A DNA stretch of 59,146 bases. Source: Candidatus Gemmiger stercoripullorum (GTDB lineage: Bacteria; Bacillota; Clostridia; Oscillospirales; Ruminococcaceae). The first letter of the stretch is position 1. Each line of letters starts with the position of its first letter. A program made the translations under genes and the position numbers. The stretch covers positions 1 through 59,146 of the forward strand of contig DWXD01000024.1 of NCBI GenBank assembly GCA_019119365.1, in the 5' to 3' direction. Under the pieces are notes generated by a model that was not told where the DNA came from, did not search any database, and saw only the letters and a list, made by a program, of their open reading frames with translations. Positions 1 to 7,711 of this stretch are shown piece by piece.

Positions 1-16
1 TCTCAAAACGCAGCCT

Positions 17-38
17 CCGGGCCGAGCCAATGGCCCGG
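17..38. terminator. Hairpin upstream of tRNA-Lys
   Basis: A 7-bp inverted repeat (CCGGGCC/GGCCCGG, loop of 8) lies just before the tRNA and is followed by a short T-containing stretch. It could end an upstream transcript outside the window. There is no clear T-run, so the call is weak. Confidence 0.35.
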
Positions 39-55
39 CCCGGGGTTGCTTATAT

Positions 56-131
56 GCACCATTAGCTCAGCTGGTAGAGCAACTGACTCTTAATCAGTGG
101 GTCCTGGGTTCGAGTCCCCGATGGTGCACCA
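56..131 (+). tRNA. tRNA-Lys (anticodon CTT)
   Basis: A 76-nt cloverleaf can be folded by eye. The acceptor stem is GCACCAT/ATGGTGC, followed by discriminator A and an encoded CCA. The D-arm begins GCTCAGCTGGTAGAGC. The anticodon stem ACTGA/TCAGT closes the loop CTCTTAA, giving anticodon CTT (Lys). The T-arm contains TTCGAGT. The T-stem pairs CTGGG with CCCCG, leaving one T-C mismatch at its second pair. That is odd for a functional tRNA, because the usual clostridial form has a G-T or Watson-Crick pair there. The 3' end is copied downstream (see the repeat at 113-735). Confidence 0.93.
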
Positions 132-176
132 AAAAGGTCCCCAGCCGAATGGCTGGGGACTTTTTGCTGCACCATC
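120..176 (+). terminator. Terminator overlapping the tRNA 3' end
   Basis: GTCCCCAGCC pairs with GGCTGGGGAC around a GAAT loop, followed by five T. The pairing extends outward into the tRNA acceptor strand (GATGGTGCA...TGCACCATC) with one mismatch and one bulge. The hairpin could therefore compete with tRNA folding in the primary transcript. Confidence 0.75.
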
Positions 177-453
177 CCCTTCGGGGCGGCTTCAGCGTTC
201 GCGCAGGCGCTCCGCTTCAGCTCGCGGGGACCGGTCGCTAAAAACGCTCCGCAGGAGCGTTTTCTTAACGCACCCGCTGATGGTGCACCAAGATAAGCCC
301 TACGGAAGCGTGGGGCTTATTTTTTTGCATCACGCCCCGGGAAAGCAGGCGTTCGTGCACCATCGGGGACGAGAACAGCTCGTGCCGGCCGTCCCACGTC
401 CCGGCTGGCAAAAACGCCCCTGCGGGGCGTTTTTAGAGCGCGGGAGAGTCCCC

Positions 454-509
454 GATGGTGCAGCAAAAGGTCCTCAGCCATTCGGCTGAGGACCTTTTGC
501 TGCACCATC
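454..509. terminator. 26-bp perfect inverted repeat after tRNA tail copy
   Basis: The left arm 454-479 is the exact reverse complement of the right arm 484-509, with loop ATTC. The outer part of each arm is the copied tRNA tail GATGGTGCA. The inner part is a terminator stem (GGTCCTCAGCC) that differs from the one after the real tRNA but keeps full pairing. Confidence 0.8.
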
Positions 510-768
510 CCCTTCGGGGCGGCTTCAGCGTTCGCGCAAGCGCTCCGCTTCAGCTCGCGGGGACCGGTCGCTAAAAACGCTCCGCAGGAGCGTTTTCTTA
601 ACGCGCCCGCTGATGGTGCACCAGAAACAGCCTTACGGAAGCGTAGGGCTGTTTTTGGTTGCGTCGTCCCGGGATATTGCGGACGGAAGGCGCACCATCC
701 CCTTCGGGGCGGCTTCAGCGTTCGCGCAGGCGCTTTGCTTCAGCGCGCGGGCAAGGCGCTGGAATCAC

Positions 769-805
769 CCAATAAAGCCCAGCTTTACAGCTGGGCTTTA
801 AATTT
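769..805. terminator. Terminator downstream of fructokinase
   Basis: AAAGCCCAGCT pairs with AGCTGGGCTTT around TTAC, with A/T-rich flanks on both sides, so it can act in both directions. It lies about 100 bp beyond the stop of the minus-strand fructokinase. The stretch 806-905 shows nothing further. Confidence 0.6.
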
Positions 806-905
806 TTCAATATTGCAATCACACAGAATTCCGTATTAACACCAAAGCACATGCAACGGACGTGGAGCGGTGCTGCGCCGGAATACACGCACAAAAAATC
901 CTGCG

Positions 906-1865
906 TTACAGAATGCCCCGCACGGCGGCTTCGTCGGGCACGCTGTTGATGCCGCCGTGGGTCTGGGTGGAAAGGCTGGCGGCGCAGCATGCAAAGCGGG
1001 TGATGGCGCGCAGTTCCCCGGCGGTCAGCTCCGCCGGGCTGCGCCCGGCTTTCAGGCAGGGCAGCAGCTGGCTCATCGCGCTGCCGCCAAAGATATCGCC
1101 CGCGCCGGTTGTGTCGACGACGCGGATGCCCGCCGGGCTTTCCACCGCGGCGCTGGCCCCGGCGTTGGCGGTAAAGCAGCCCTTGGGGCCCAGTGTCGCA
1201 TAGACCAGCTGCACGCCGTATTCGGCCAGCAGCTTCTGCGCGCCCGCTTCGGGCGCAAGGCCCCACAAAAAGTCGATCTCTTCGTCGCTGATCTTGACGA
1301 CGTCGGCCTGGCGCAGCCCCCATTCGATCTGCTGTTTGGCGTCGGCCTCGCTTTCCCACAGCGGTTTGCGCAGGTTGGGGTCAAAGCTGATGAGCTTGCC
1401 TTTTTCCTTTGCGTAGGCCACGGCCTGCTGCGTGGCCGCGCGGGCGGGCTCGCCGGTCAGGCTCAAGGTTCCGAAATGGAACACCCGCGCTTCGTCGATG
1501 AGGGCTTTGTCCACCTCCTCCGGCGTCAGGCAGGTGTCGGCGCCGGGCTTGCGCGCAAAGCTGAACTCCCGGTTGCCGGTGGCGTCCAGCGTTACAAAGG
1601 CCAGCGTTGTGAACACGGCCGGGTCGGCCACGACGCCGCGCGTCTCGATGCCTTTTTCGGCCGCCGTGCGCACCAGCAGCCGGCCGAAACTGTCCGCCCC
1701 CACTTTGCCGAGCAGCGCGGTCCGGCAGCCGTATTTCTGCAGCGCGGCCAAAAAGTTGCCCGGCGCGCCGCCCGGCTGGGCCTGCAGCGCGGGGTAGCCT
1801 GCGGCGTCGGTGGAGATGGGGGCAAAGTCGATGAGCAGTTCGCCTAAAGCGACAACATCCAACAT
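906..1865 (-). CDS. scrK: Fructokinase (PfkB family)
   Basis: A 319-residue PfkB-family sugar kinase, a normal length. The N-terminal GELLIDF and the GGAPGNF glycine patch (about residues 31-37) are the substrate side. DTTGAGDIFGGS (251-262) is PfkB signature 2 and contains the catalytic Asp. It likely phosphorylates the fructose released by the GH32 enzyme (4144-5631), sending it to glycolysis. It is 41 bp downstream of the LacI gene on the same strand, so the two are probably co-transcribed. Fructose as substrate is inferred from the neighbours; other PfkB substrates are possible. Confidence 0.88.
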   Translation of the reverse strand: MLDVVALGELLIDFAPISTDAAGYPALQAQPGGAPGNFLAALQKYGCRTALLGKVGADSFGRLLVRTAAEKGIETRGVVADPAVFTTLAFVTLDATGNREFSFARKPGADTCLTPEEVDKALIDEARVFHFGTLSLTGEPARAATQQAVAYAKEKGKLISFDPNLRKPLWESEADAKQQIEWGLRQADVVKISDEEIDFLWGLAPEAGAQKLLAEYGVQLVYATLGPKGCFTANAGASAAVESPAGIRVVDTTGAGDIFGGSAMSQLLPCLKAGRSPAELTAGELRAITRFACCAASLSTQTHGGINSVPDEAAVRGIL

Positions 1866-1906
1866 AAACGGGTCCCTCCTGTGGTTTGGTGGGGTGTGGG
1901 CGGCAA

Positions 1907-2914
1907 TCAGGCCTGCGGCTGCGGGGCGCTGTCCCGCGTGGTGCCGCCGGGCTGGTAGCGCACCGGCAGGCAGATGAGCGGCGGCAGGCCGGTGAAATCG
2001 TTCGAGAGCACCATGCTGACGGCGGTCTCGGCAATATCGGCGGTCGGCTGCACGATGGTGGAACAGATAAAGTCCTGGTCGCCAAACATGCGGATGCCGT
2101 CAAAGCCGATGACCTGTATATCCTCCGGCACGCGCAGGCCGAGCCGCCGCAGCAGCCTGACGACCTGCCAGGCCAGCAGGTCGTTGCCGCAGAACAGCCC
2201 GTCCAGCGGCTGGCCGGCGTACAGGATGTTCTTTTTTAAGAACACCTCAAACACCGACAGCGGCGAACCGTCCGGCAGGTTGCAGACCTCGAACGGCAGG
2301 CCCAGCTCCATGCAGCCGCTGACAAAGCCGTCCTTGCGCTTGCTCGGTTCGTTGATCAGCGAAGAGCCGATGCGCAGGCAGGCCAGCCGCTTGCAGCCCA
2401 GTTCGGCCAGCTTCTGCGCGGCCAGGCGGCCGCCGCCGAAGTTGTCCGACGCGATGCAGGGCACGTCGACGCTGAAAAAGCGGTCGATCGTGACAAACGG
2501 GATACCGGCCGGGATCTGAAGATCGGGCGTGTAGGTCAGGGCGATGATGCCGTCAGCCTGGTTGCGGCGCACCATGCGGATAAACTCCTGCTCGCGGTCG
2601 CTGTCGCGCCCGGTGAAGCAGAGCATCATTTTATAGCCGCGCTTTTCCAGCGCCAGGTTGATGTACTGGGTCAGCAGCGCGAAAAACGGGGTGGTGGTGT
2701 CGGGGATGATGAGCGCGATAAAGCCGCTGCGGCTGCTTTTGAGCGCCTTGGCGCTGGGGTTGACCTGGTAATCCAGCTTTTTGACGGCGGCTTCCACCTT
2801 TAAGCGGTACTGCTCGCCCACCGGCTGGCCGTTGATGACCTTGGACACGGTGCCCAGGGCCACCCCAGCCTCGCGGGCGACGTCGCTCATGGTGGCGGCC
2901 TGTTTGCTGCGCAT
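1907..2914 (-). CDS. LacI-family transcriptional regulator of the sucrose/fructan locus
   Basis: A 335-residue repressor. An N-terminal LacI helix-turn-helix (MSDVAREAGVALGTVSKVIN, about residues 9-28) is followed by a periplasmic-binding-protein-like effector domain containing the family motifs ALIIPDTTTPFFA and GFDGI. The ATG at 2914 is chosen because AAAGGAGG lies just upstream; the longer open frame to 3181 runs through the promoter. It is divergent from the ABC remnant and GH32 genes and probably represses them, and itself, through the TTCRTGAA and CGTGAA...TTCACG sites at 3025-3073 and 3243-3258. The effector is probably a fructose or sucrose derivative (inference). Confidence 0.9.
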   Translation of the reverse strand: MRSKQAATMSDVAREAGVALGTVSKVINGQPVGEQYRLKVEAAVKKLDYQVNPSAKALKSSRSGFIALIIPDTTTPFFALLTQYINLALEKRGYKMMLCFTGRDSDREQEFIRMVRRNQADGIIALTYTPDLQIPAGIPFVTIDRFFSVDVPCIASDNFGGGRLAAQKLAELGCKRLACLRIGSSLINEPSKRKDGFVSGCMELGLPFEVCNLPDGSPLSVFEVFLKKNILYAGQPLDGLFCGNDLLAWQVVRLLRRLGLRVPEDIQVIGFDGIRMFGDQDFICSTIVQPTADIAETAVSMVLSNDFTGLPPLICLPVRYQPGGTTRDSAPQPQA

Positions 2915-3010
2915 GGGGGACCTCCTTTGGAAAACGTGCGGCGCGGCCGCCGCGCCCTTATACGGGGCGCGGGATAACGGGCGGCGGCGCGCCTGGCTGG
3001 GTTTGCTGTT

Positions 3011-3039
3011 ATTGTAGCACGTTCTTCGTGAAATGTAAA
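3011..3039 (-). promoter_or_regulatory. Promoter of lacI-type regulator and fructokinase
   Basis: On the minus strand, TTTACA (3034-3039) and TACAAT (3011-3016) are separated by 17 bp, a good sigma-A match. The promoter is interleaved with the TTCRTGAA octamers, consistent with autorepression. Confidence 0.75.
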
Positions 3040-3073
3040 TAGAATTCATGAAAATGTTTTTGCTCTTCATGAA
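3025..3073. promoter_or_regulatory. Three phased TTCRTGAA octamers
   Basis: TTCGTGAA at 3025-3032, TTCATGAA at 3045-3052 and TTCATGAA at 3066-3073 are spaced 20 and 21 bp apart, close to two helical turns. A fourth copy in the opposite sense (TTCACGAA) sits at 3253-3260 inside the operator of the divergent operon. They are probable binding sites for the adjacent LacI-family protein. Confidence 0.6.
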
Positions 3074-3199
3074 ACGTGTTCGCGCGTTTTCGCGCCGGAA
3101 CCTCCGCCGCGCCCTTGTTGAAATTGCTGAATCAGACAAGGCTGCTTTGTGCAACCCGACAAAACCGCGGCGCAAACGCAAATTTTTGAAGTTTTTCTA

Positions 3200-3228
3200 T
3201 TGACGAACGGGGCGAGACGTGGTATTTT
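3200..3228 (+). promoter_or_regulatory. Promoter of the ABC-remnant/GH32 operon
   Basis: TTGACG (3200-3205) and TATTTT (3223-3228) with exact 17-bp spacing give transcription starting near 3235. The leader to the ATG at 3377 is about 140 nt. Confidence 0.75.
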
Positions 3229-3242
3229 GATTTCACAGAAAG

Positions 3243-3258
3243 CGTGAAACGATTCACG
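3243..3258. promoter_or_regulatory. LacI-type operator
   Basis: CGTGAAACGATTCACG is a 16-bp near-perfect dyad with the central CG typical of LacI-family operators. It lies just downstream of the predicted transcription start, a position suited to repression by the divergent regulator. Confidence 0.7.
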
Positions 3259-3376
3259 AACACAACGAACCGCTTGCGCGCTTGTCCGTCCCTGGGGTGC
3301 TTCCCGAAAATCCCCGGCGCTTTTGATGGATCGGATGCACCCTGACCCCGCACTGCTTTATAAAGGAGGAGATCGC

Positions 3377-4054
3377 ATGAGCAACGCTCCGGCGGCCGCC
3401 AAGGCAAAACCGGGCAAAGACCCGGCCCTCGTGCACCGCAAGCCGCTGAAAACGCGGCTGAAAGAAAACTGGCAGCTGTATCTTCTGCTGCTGATCCCGG
3501 TCATCATCACCATTGTGTACAAGTACGGCCCCATGTACGGCATCCAGATCGCCTTCCGCGATTTCAAGGCCAGCCGCGGCATCTGGGGCAGCGAGTGGGT
3601 CGGTCTCGAATGGTTCGAGCGGTTCTTCTCCTCGCCCAACTGCGGCCGCATGATCGTCAACACGGTGCTCATCAGCCTGTACAGCCTGCTGTGGAGCTTC
3701 CCGGTGCCGATCATCCTGGCGCTGGCGCTCAACCAGCTGCGCTACTGGATGCAGTTTGTGGACGATACCACCTGCTACCCCATCGACTGCGTGTTCACCG
3801 CCGAGGAACTCGATGCCATCGACCGCTACCGTGTCGACTTTGAGGGCTTTGTGGCCGAGCAGGAGGCTGCCTGGCTGCGCGACGGCGGCATCACCGACGA
3901 GACCTGGGCCGCCTATAAGGAAAACCTCAACAGCTACGGCATGGACAAGCTGCTGGAAGCCTACCAGAGCGCCTATGACCGCTATGCCGAGACCGCGGGC
4001 GCGCAGGAAAGCGCCGCCCCGGCCGCCCCCGCCACGGCCGAAACCGCCGAATAA
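3377..4054 (+). pseudogene. In-frame fusion: ABC permease N-terminus joined to solute-binding protein C-terminus
   Basis: The open frame encodes 225 residues from an ATG with AAGGAGGAG upstream. Residues 1-120 match the start of a LplB-type sugar permease: basic N-terminus, first membrane helix (LYLLLLIPVIITIVY), YGPMYGIQIAFRDF, then a second and third helix ending ILALALNQLRY. From about residue 135 the sequence changes to the C-terminal tail of a LplA-type solute-binding protein (FTAEELDAIDRYRVDFEGFV...), ending in an Ala/Pro-rich stretch. The permease EAA loop and all later helices are missing, as are the second permease and most of the binding protein. An ancestral permease-permease-binding-protein operon appears deleted between about 3745 and 3790, in frame. 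It cannot work as a transporter. An assembly collapse is the alternative. Confidence 0.82.
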
Positions 4055-4069
4055 CCCCCTTGCAGCCAT

Positions 4070-4095
4070 GGCCGGCGCCCTGCGGGGCGCTGGCC
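4070..4095 (+). terminator. Hairpin between the ABC remnant and GH32
   Basis: GGCCGGCGCCC pairs with GGGCGCTGGCC (one G-T pair) around a 4-nt loop, with no good T-run after it. It is probably the processing or attenuating hairpin that follows binding-protein genes in such operons. Confidence 0.45.
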
Positions 4096-4143
4096 TTTGG
4101 GGGATTAACCAAAAGAAAAAACCAAAAAAGCGAGGAATCCCTT

Positions 4144-5631
4144 ATGCCGCGCTATCTTTCCAAACTGGAGACCGCCCGCGAATTTGAGCGCAAGGAGGCC
4201 GCCCGCATCCCGGCGGCCAGCCGCCCGGCCTTTCACCTGTCGCCCGTTGTCGGGTGGATGAACGACCCCAACGGCTTTAGCTATTACGGCGGCCGCTACC
4301 ACCTGTTTTACCAGTACCACCCCTACAACACGGTCTGGGGCCCCATGCACTGGGGCCACGCCGCCAGCGCCGACCTGCTGCACTGGGACTATCTGCCCTG
4401 CGCCCTCGCGCCGGACACCGCCGCCGATGCGGCCGGGTGCTTTTCCGGCAGCGCCATCCCGCTGCCGGACGGCGAGCTGCTGCTGCTGTACACCGGCGTG
4501 CAGCCCGCCGCCACCGGCCACAAGGAGCTGCAGGCCCAGTGCGTGGCCGTGGGCGACGGCCGCGATTTCGCCAAGGACGCCGCCAACCCGGTCATCCCCG
4601 CCGGCATGCTGCCGGAGGGCTTCTGCGCCGCCGATTTCCGCGACCCGAAGATCTGGGCCGAAAACGGAACCTACTACTGCGTGGCGGCGTCCCGCCACAA
4701 AACCGAGCAGGGCAGCATCCTGCTGTTTGAAAGCCCGGACGGCCACAACTGGCAATATGTGACCGTGCTGGATGCCAGCCGCGGCGCGCTGGGCAAAATG
4801 TGGGAATGCCCGGATTTCTTCGCGCTGGACGGCGCGCAGGTGCTGCTCGTCAGCCCGCAGGAGATGCGCGCCACCGCCGACGGCGAGTTCCACGCCGGGG
4901 ACAACACGATGGCCCTGCTGGGCCGCTACGACCCCGCCACCCACGCCTTTGCCCGCCAGAGCGTGCAGGCGGTCGACTACGGGCTTGATTTTTACGCCCC
5001 GCAGACAACGCTTTCCCCCGACGGCCGCCGCATCCTGGTGGCCTGGATGCAGAGCTGGGCCACCGCGCCGGTCAACCCGGCCGCGTGCGAAAAACCGTGG
5101 TTCGGCCGCATGACGCTGCCGCGCGAGCTGCATGTGAAGGACGGCCGCCTGTACCAGAACCCCGTGCGGGAGATCGAAACGCTGTGGCGCGAAAAGACCG
5201 CGCTGACCGGCGTGACGGTGGAGGGCCGCGCCGCGCTGCCGGGCATCCACGGCCGCAGCCTGGACCTGACCGTGCGGGTGGACGCCGCCGCCAGCCCGGC
5301 CTGCCGCCGTTTCACGCTGCGCTTTGCCGAAGACGAAGCCCTGTACAACGAGATCCGCTGCGACCTCGACCGCGGCGAGCTGGCCTTCGACCGCAGCCAC
5401 GGCGGCAGCCGCCGCGACGCGCCCCACACCCGGCACATCAAGGCCGCGCCCAAAGACGGCGTGCTGACGCTGCGCCTGATCCTGGACAAAGACTGCGCCG
5501 AGCTCTTTGTCAACGACGGCGAGCGCGCGCTCTCCGCCGTGCTGGACACCCCGCCCGAAGCCGAGGCCCTCACCTTCACCGCCGAAGGCGGCCCGGTCCG
5601 CCTCGACGTGGTGCAGCACCGTCTGGCATAA
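4144..5631 (+). CDS. GH32 sucrose-6-phosphate hydrolase / beta-fructosidase
   Basis: 495 residues with no signal peptide, so cytoplasmic. The three GH32 catalytic motifs are present: WMNDPNG with nucleophile Asp41, RDPK with transition-state-stabilising Asp167, and WECPD with acid/base Glu221. A five-bladed propeller (about 30-340) is followed by a C-terminal beta-sandwich. It hydrolyses terminal beta-fructosyl bonds of sucrose, sucrose-6-phosphate or short fructans. The start at 4144 follows CGAGGAAT; the open frame extends further upstream without support. With fructokinase and LacI it makes a sucrose/fructan locus whose dedicated importer is lost, so the substrate must enter another way. 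Whether it prefers the phosphorylated substrate cannot be told. Confidence 0.93.
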   Translation: MPRYLSKLETAREFERKEAARIPAASRPAFHLSPVVGWMNDPNGFSYYGGRYHLFYQYHPYNTVWGPMHWGHAASADLLHWDYLPCALAPDTAADAAGCFSGSAIPLPDGELLLLYTGVQPAATGHKELQAQCVAVGDGRDFAKDAANPVIPAGMLPEGFCAADFRDPKIWAENGTYYCVAASRHKTEQGSILLFESPDGHNWQYVTVLDASRGALGKMWECPDFFALDGAQVLLVSPQEMRATADGEFHAGDNTMALLGRYDPATHAFARQSVQAVDYGLDFYAPQTTLSPDGRRILVAWMQSWATAPVNPAACEKPWFGRMTLPRELHVKDGRLYQNPVREIETLWREKTALTGVTVEGRAALPGIHGRSLDLTVRVDAAASPACRRFTLRFAEDEALYNEIRCDLDRGELAFDRSHGGSRRDAPHTRHIKAAPKDGVLTLRLILDKDCAELFVNDGERALSAVLDTPPEAEALTFTAEGGPVRLDVVQHRLA

Positions 5632-5647
5632 AACGCCCTGAACAGAT

Positions 5648-5689
5648 AAAATCCCCCGGCCGCGCAGCAGTGCGCGGCCGGGGGATTTT
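5648..5689. terminator. Bidirectional terminator, GH32 / epimerase
   Basis: A 19-bp perfect stem (5648-5666 with 5671-5689) with a GCAG loop and A- and T-runs at the two ends separates two convergent genes. Confidence 0.92.
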
Positions 5690-5719
5690 GCAAACGGGAA
5701 AAAGGGGGAACGCGGGTGG

Positions 5720-6472
5720 TCACTCCGCCGTCTGCGCGCGCAGCCAGGCGAAGGCCTGGCCCAGGCACCGGAAGGGGTCGCCGTCCCAGGTCTCCTGCTC
5801 CACAAAGCCGTAGGGGACCTGCGTTTCGCGGCAGGCGCGCAGCGCGGCGTCCCAGGGGATGACGCCGCTGCCTGCGGGCGTCAGCGTATCGCCTGCGGGG
5901 CCGGGGCGGTAATCCTTGAAATGTACCATACACACGCGGCCGGCCCAGCGGCGCAGGGCGGCCTCCGGCGCAAGGCCCGCGCGGTAAGCGTGGTACAGGT
6001 CCAGGCACAGCGCGCCGCCGTGCCAGCGCTGCATCAGAACATCCACCGGGCACACGCCGTCCGCCGCCGCAAAGTCCTCCGCCCGCGGGTGGAAGCAGAG
6101 CTTGAGCCCTTCGGGCGCAAGGCGCTGCTCGAGCCGTTCCAGCTGCCGCACGAATTCCGCCAGCCCGGCGGGGCCCGCGCATTCGGGCGGGATGCGGCTC
6201 ACGCACACCCACTCGCCGCCGCTCAGGCGGTTGAGCCGGATGAAATAGTCCAGCCGCGCCTGCACCACCTCGAAGAGGTCCTGCGTGGAGACCGAGCGGA
6301 TGCCCCGGCGCTCCATCTCCCGCACGATGACCTCGGGCGGGACGGAAAAATCGATCCACTGCAGCTGCACCGTCGTGCAGCCCATGCGGGCCGTCTCGGC
6401 CATCACCTGCGCCACGCCCTCCGGCGTGGAAAGCAGCGGACGGAAACTGGAAATCTGGATACCGGGGATCAT
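5720..6472 (-). CDS. Sugar phosphate isomerase/epimerase (xylose-isomerase-like TIM barrel)
   Basis: 250 residues forming an AP-endonuclease-2-type TIM barrel. Likely metal-binding positions are His/Glu in CFHPRAEDF, Asp in LCLDLYHAY, His in VHFKDYR and Glu in VEQETW, the usual order for the family. ATG 6472 is preferred over the longer frame because GGGAGGTG lies upstream. It is divergent from the oxidoreductase operon at 6740 and has its own promoter. It is a third epimerase-type enzyme in the locus and the most divergent of the three. The substrate is not predictable. Confidence 0.82.
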   Translation of the reverse strand: MIPGIQISSFRPLLSTPEGVAQVMAETARMGCTTVQLQWIDFSVPPEVIVREMERRGIRSVSTQDLFEVVQARLDYFIRLNRLSGGEWVCVSRIPPECAGPAGLAEFVRQLERLEQRLAPEGLKLCFHPRAEDFAAADGVCPVDVLMQRWHGGALCLDLYHAYRAGLAPEAALRRWAGRVCMVHFKDYRPGPAGDTLTPAGSGVIPWDAALRACRETQVPYGFVEQETWDGDPFRCLGQAFAWLRAQTAE

Positions 6473-6546
6473 GGAAACACACCTCCCGCCGCGGCGGCTG
6501 GGACACATGCGCGGCCGCTGTGACACAAAAATCGCACTTTGTACAA

Positions 6547-6575
6547 ATAATACAATGAAAATTTGTCGCCTGCAA
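6547..6575 (-). promoter_or_regulatory. Promoter of the minus-strand epimerase
   Basis: On the minus strand, TTGCAG (6570-6575) and TATTAT (6547-6552) are 17 bp apart, about 75 nt upstream of ATG 6472. Confidence 0.6.
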
Positions 6576-6618
6576 GAAAATTCAGAAAAATGTTACAAAA
6601 AGCGGCCGCAAACATCCG

Positions 6619-6647
6619 TTGTACGCCGCACAGCGCTGTGCTATAGT
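6619..6647 (+). promoter_or_regulatory. Promoter of the epimerase/oxidoreductase operon
   Basis: TTGTAC (6619-6624) and TATAGT (6642-6647) at exactly 17 bp lie about 85 nt upstream of ATG 6740. This is the only good promoter visible for the four genes to 10900. Confidence 0.75.
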
Positions 6648-6739
6648 TAAAGTAGCGACCCGGGCCCGGCCCCCGTGCGCCGCGCCGTTTCCGGCTTTTG
6701 CGCGCCCGGCCGCCCGACACGAAAAGGAGTTGACCGCCC

Positions 6740-7615
6740 ATGAAAGAAAACATCAAGATCTCCGGCTTTGCGGACGAGATCAGCCAGGACTTTGAGACCC
6801 AGCTGAAGACCGTCACCGAACTGGGGATGCACTACATTTCGCTGCGCTCGGCCGACGGCAAAAACGTGGCCGACTACACCGCCGCGGAAGCGGAAGAAAA
6901 GCTGCTGCCGCGCCTGAAAGCCTACGGCGTCGGCGTGTCCTCGCTGGGGTCGCCGATCGGCAAGATCCCGGTCAACGACGAGGAAGCCTTTGCGCAGGAC
7001 TGCCGGAAGCTCGAGGAGCTGTGCCGGATGTGCAAGGTGTTCGACTGCCGCTACATCCGCATCTTCAGCTTCTACATCCCCGAGGCCGAGGACCCCGAAA
7101 CCTACCACGACGCCGTTGTGGCCAAGCTGCGCCGCTATGACGAGATCGCGCAGAAATACGGCGTCGTGCTGCTGCACGAAAACGAAAAAGGCATTTACGG
7201 CGACGTTGGCAGCCGCTGCAAAAAGATCTTTGACGCGCTGGCCAGCCCGCATTTCCGCGCCGCGTTCGACTTTGCCAACTTTGTCCAGTGCGGCGAGGAT
7301 ACCGCCGCCTGCTGGGACCTGCTCGCCCCCTACATCGAGTACATTCACATCAAGGACGCCGTCACCACCGGCAAGGAGAACGTGCTGTGCGGCACCGGCG
7401 AAGGCAAGATCGCCCAGCTGCTGGCCCGCGCCATCCGCGACGAAGGCTACGAGGGCTTCCTGACGCTGGAACCCCACCTTGTTCTGTTTGAATCGCTCAG
7501 CGCGCTCGAAGTCGAAGAAGCGCACAACGTCATCCGCAAGAACAAGGCCCGCAATGGCGCCGAAGGCTACGCAATGCAGTACCACGCGCTGGTGGATATC
7601 CTCAACGCCATCTGA
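6740..7615 (+). CDS. Sugar phosphate isomerase/epimerase, first gene of the redox-sugar operon
   Basis: 291 residues with the xylose-isomerase-like TIM barrel. Predicted metal ligands are Glu in LLHENEKG, Asp in AFDFANF, His in YIHIKDA and Glu in LTLEPHL. AAGGAG precedes the ATG. It is followed by two Gfo/Idh/MocA oxidoreductases and another epimerase on the same strand. Such pairs act on sugars oxidised at C3 or on inositols, where the oxidoreductase makes a keto intermediate that the barrel enzyme isomerises or eliminates. The exact substrate is unknown. Confidence 0.86.
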   Translation: MKENIKISGFADEISQDFETQLKTVTELGMHYISLRSADGKNVADYTAAEAEEKLLPRLKAYGVGVSSLGSPIGKIPVNDEEAFAQDCRKLEELCRMCKVFDCRYIRIFSFYIPEAEDPETYHDAVVAKLRRYDEIAQKYGVVLLHENEKGIYGDVGSRCKKIFDALASPHFRAAFDFANFVQCGEDTAACWDLLAPYIEYIHIKDAVTTGKENVLCGTGEGKIAQLLARAIRDEGYEGFLTLEPHLVLFESLSALEVEEAHNVIRKNKARNGAEGYAMQYHALVDILNAI

Positions 7616-7711
7616 ACCGGTGCAGACCCAGGAACCCGGCGCCCCGGCGGGCCTGCCTGCCCGCGGCGCCGCACGATACAACACAAACACCCCAAAAGGA
7701 GAGAAAGCTTT

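Larger units (their letters stand above)
113..735 (+). repeat. Tandem duplication of tRNA-Lys 3' end with hairpins
   Basis: Bases 113-131, the last part of tRNA-Lys, recur at 446-464 with one change in the CCA (CACCA to CAGCA). The following sequence also recurs: 166-290 and 499-623 match over 125 bp with only about two differences, at the same 333-bp offset. A third, partial copy begins near 690. The tail GATGGTGCACCA also occurs at about 279-290 and 612-623. No gene lies between the tRNA and 905. The stretch holds a series of hairpins and terminators, each following a tRNA tail. It looks like remnants of tandem tRNA copies or of tRNA-targeted insertions; which of these is not decidable here. 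Confidence 0.8.

Noticed and set aside
56-735. Prophage or integrative-element attachment site at tRNA-Lys
   Set aside because: The tail copies are only 333 bp apart and no integrase, excisionase or phage gene lies nearby, so only a remnant interpretation is possible.
2915-3181. N-terminal extension of the LacI regulator
   Set aside because: The extra 89 residues cross the promoter and operator octamers, and the ATG at 2914 has a strong ribosome site directly before the helix-turn-helix.
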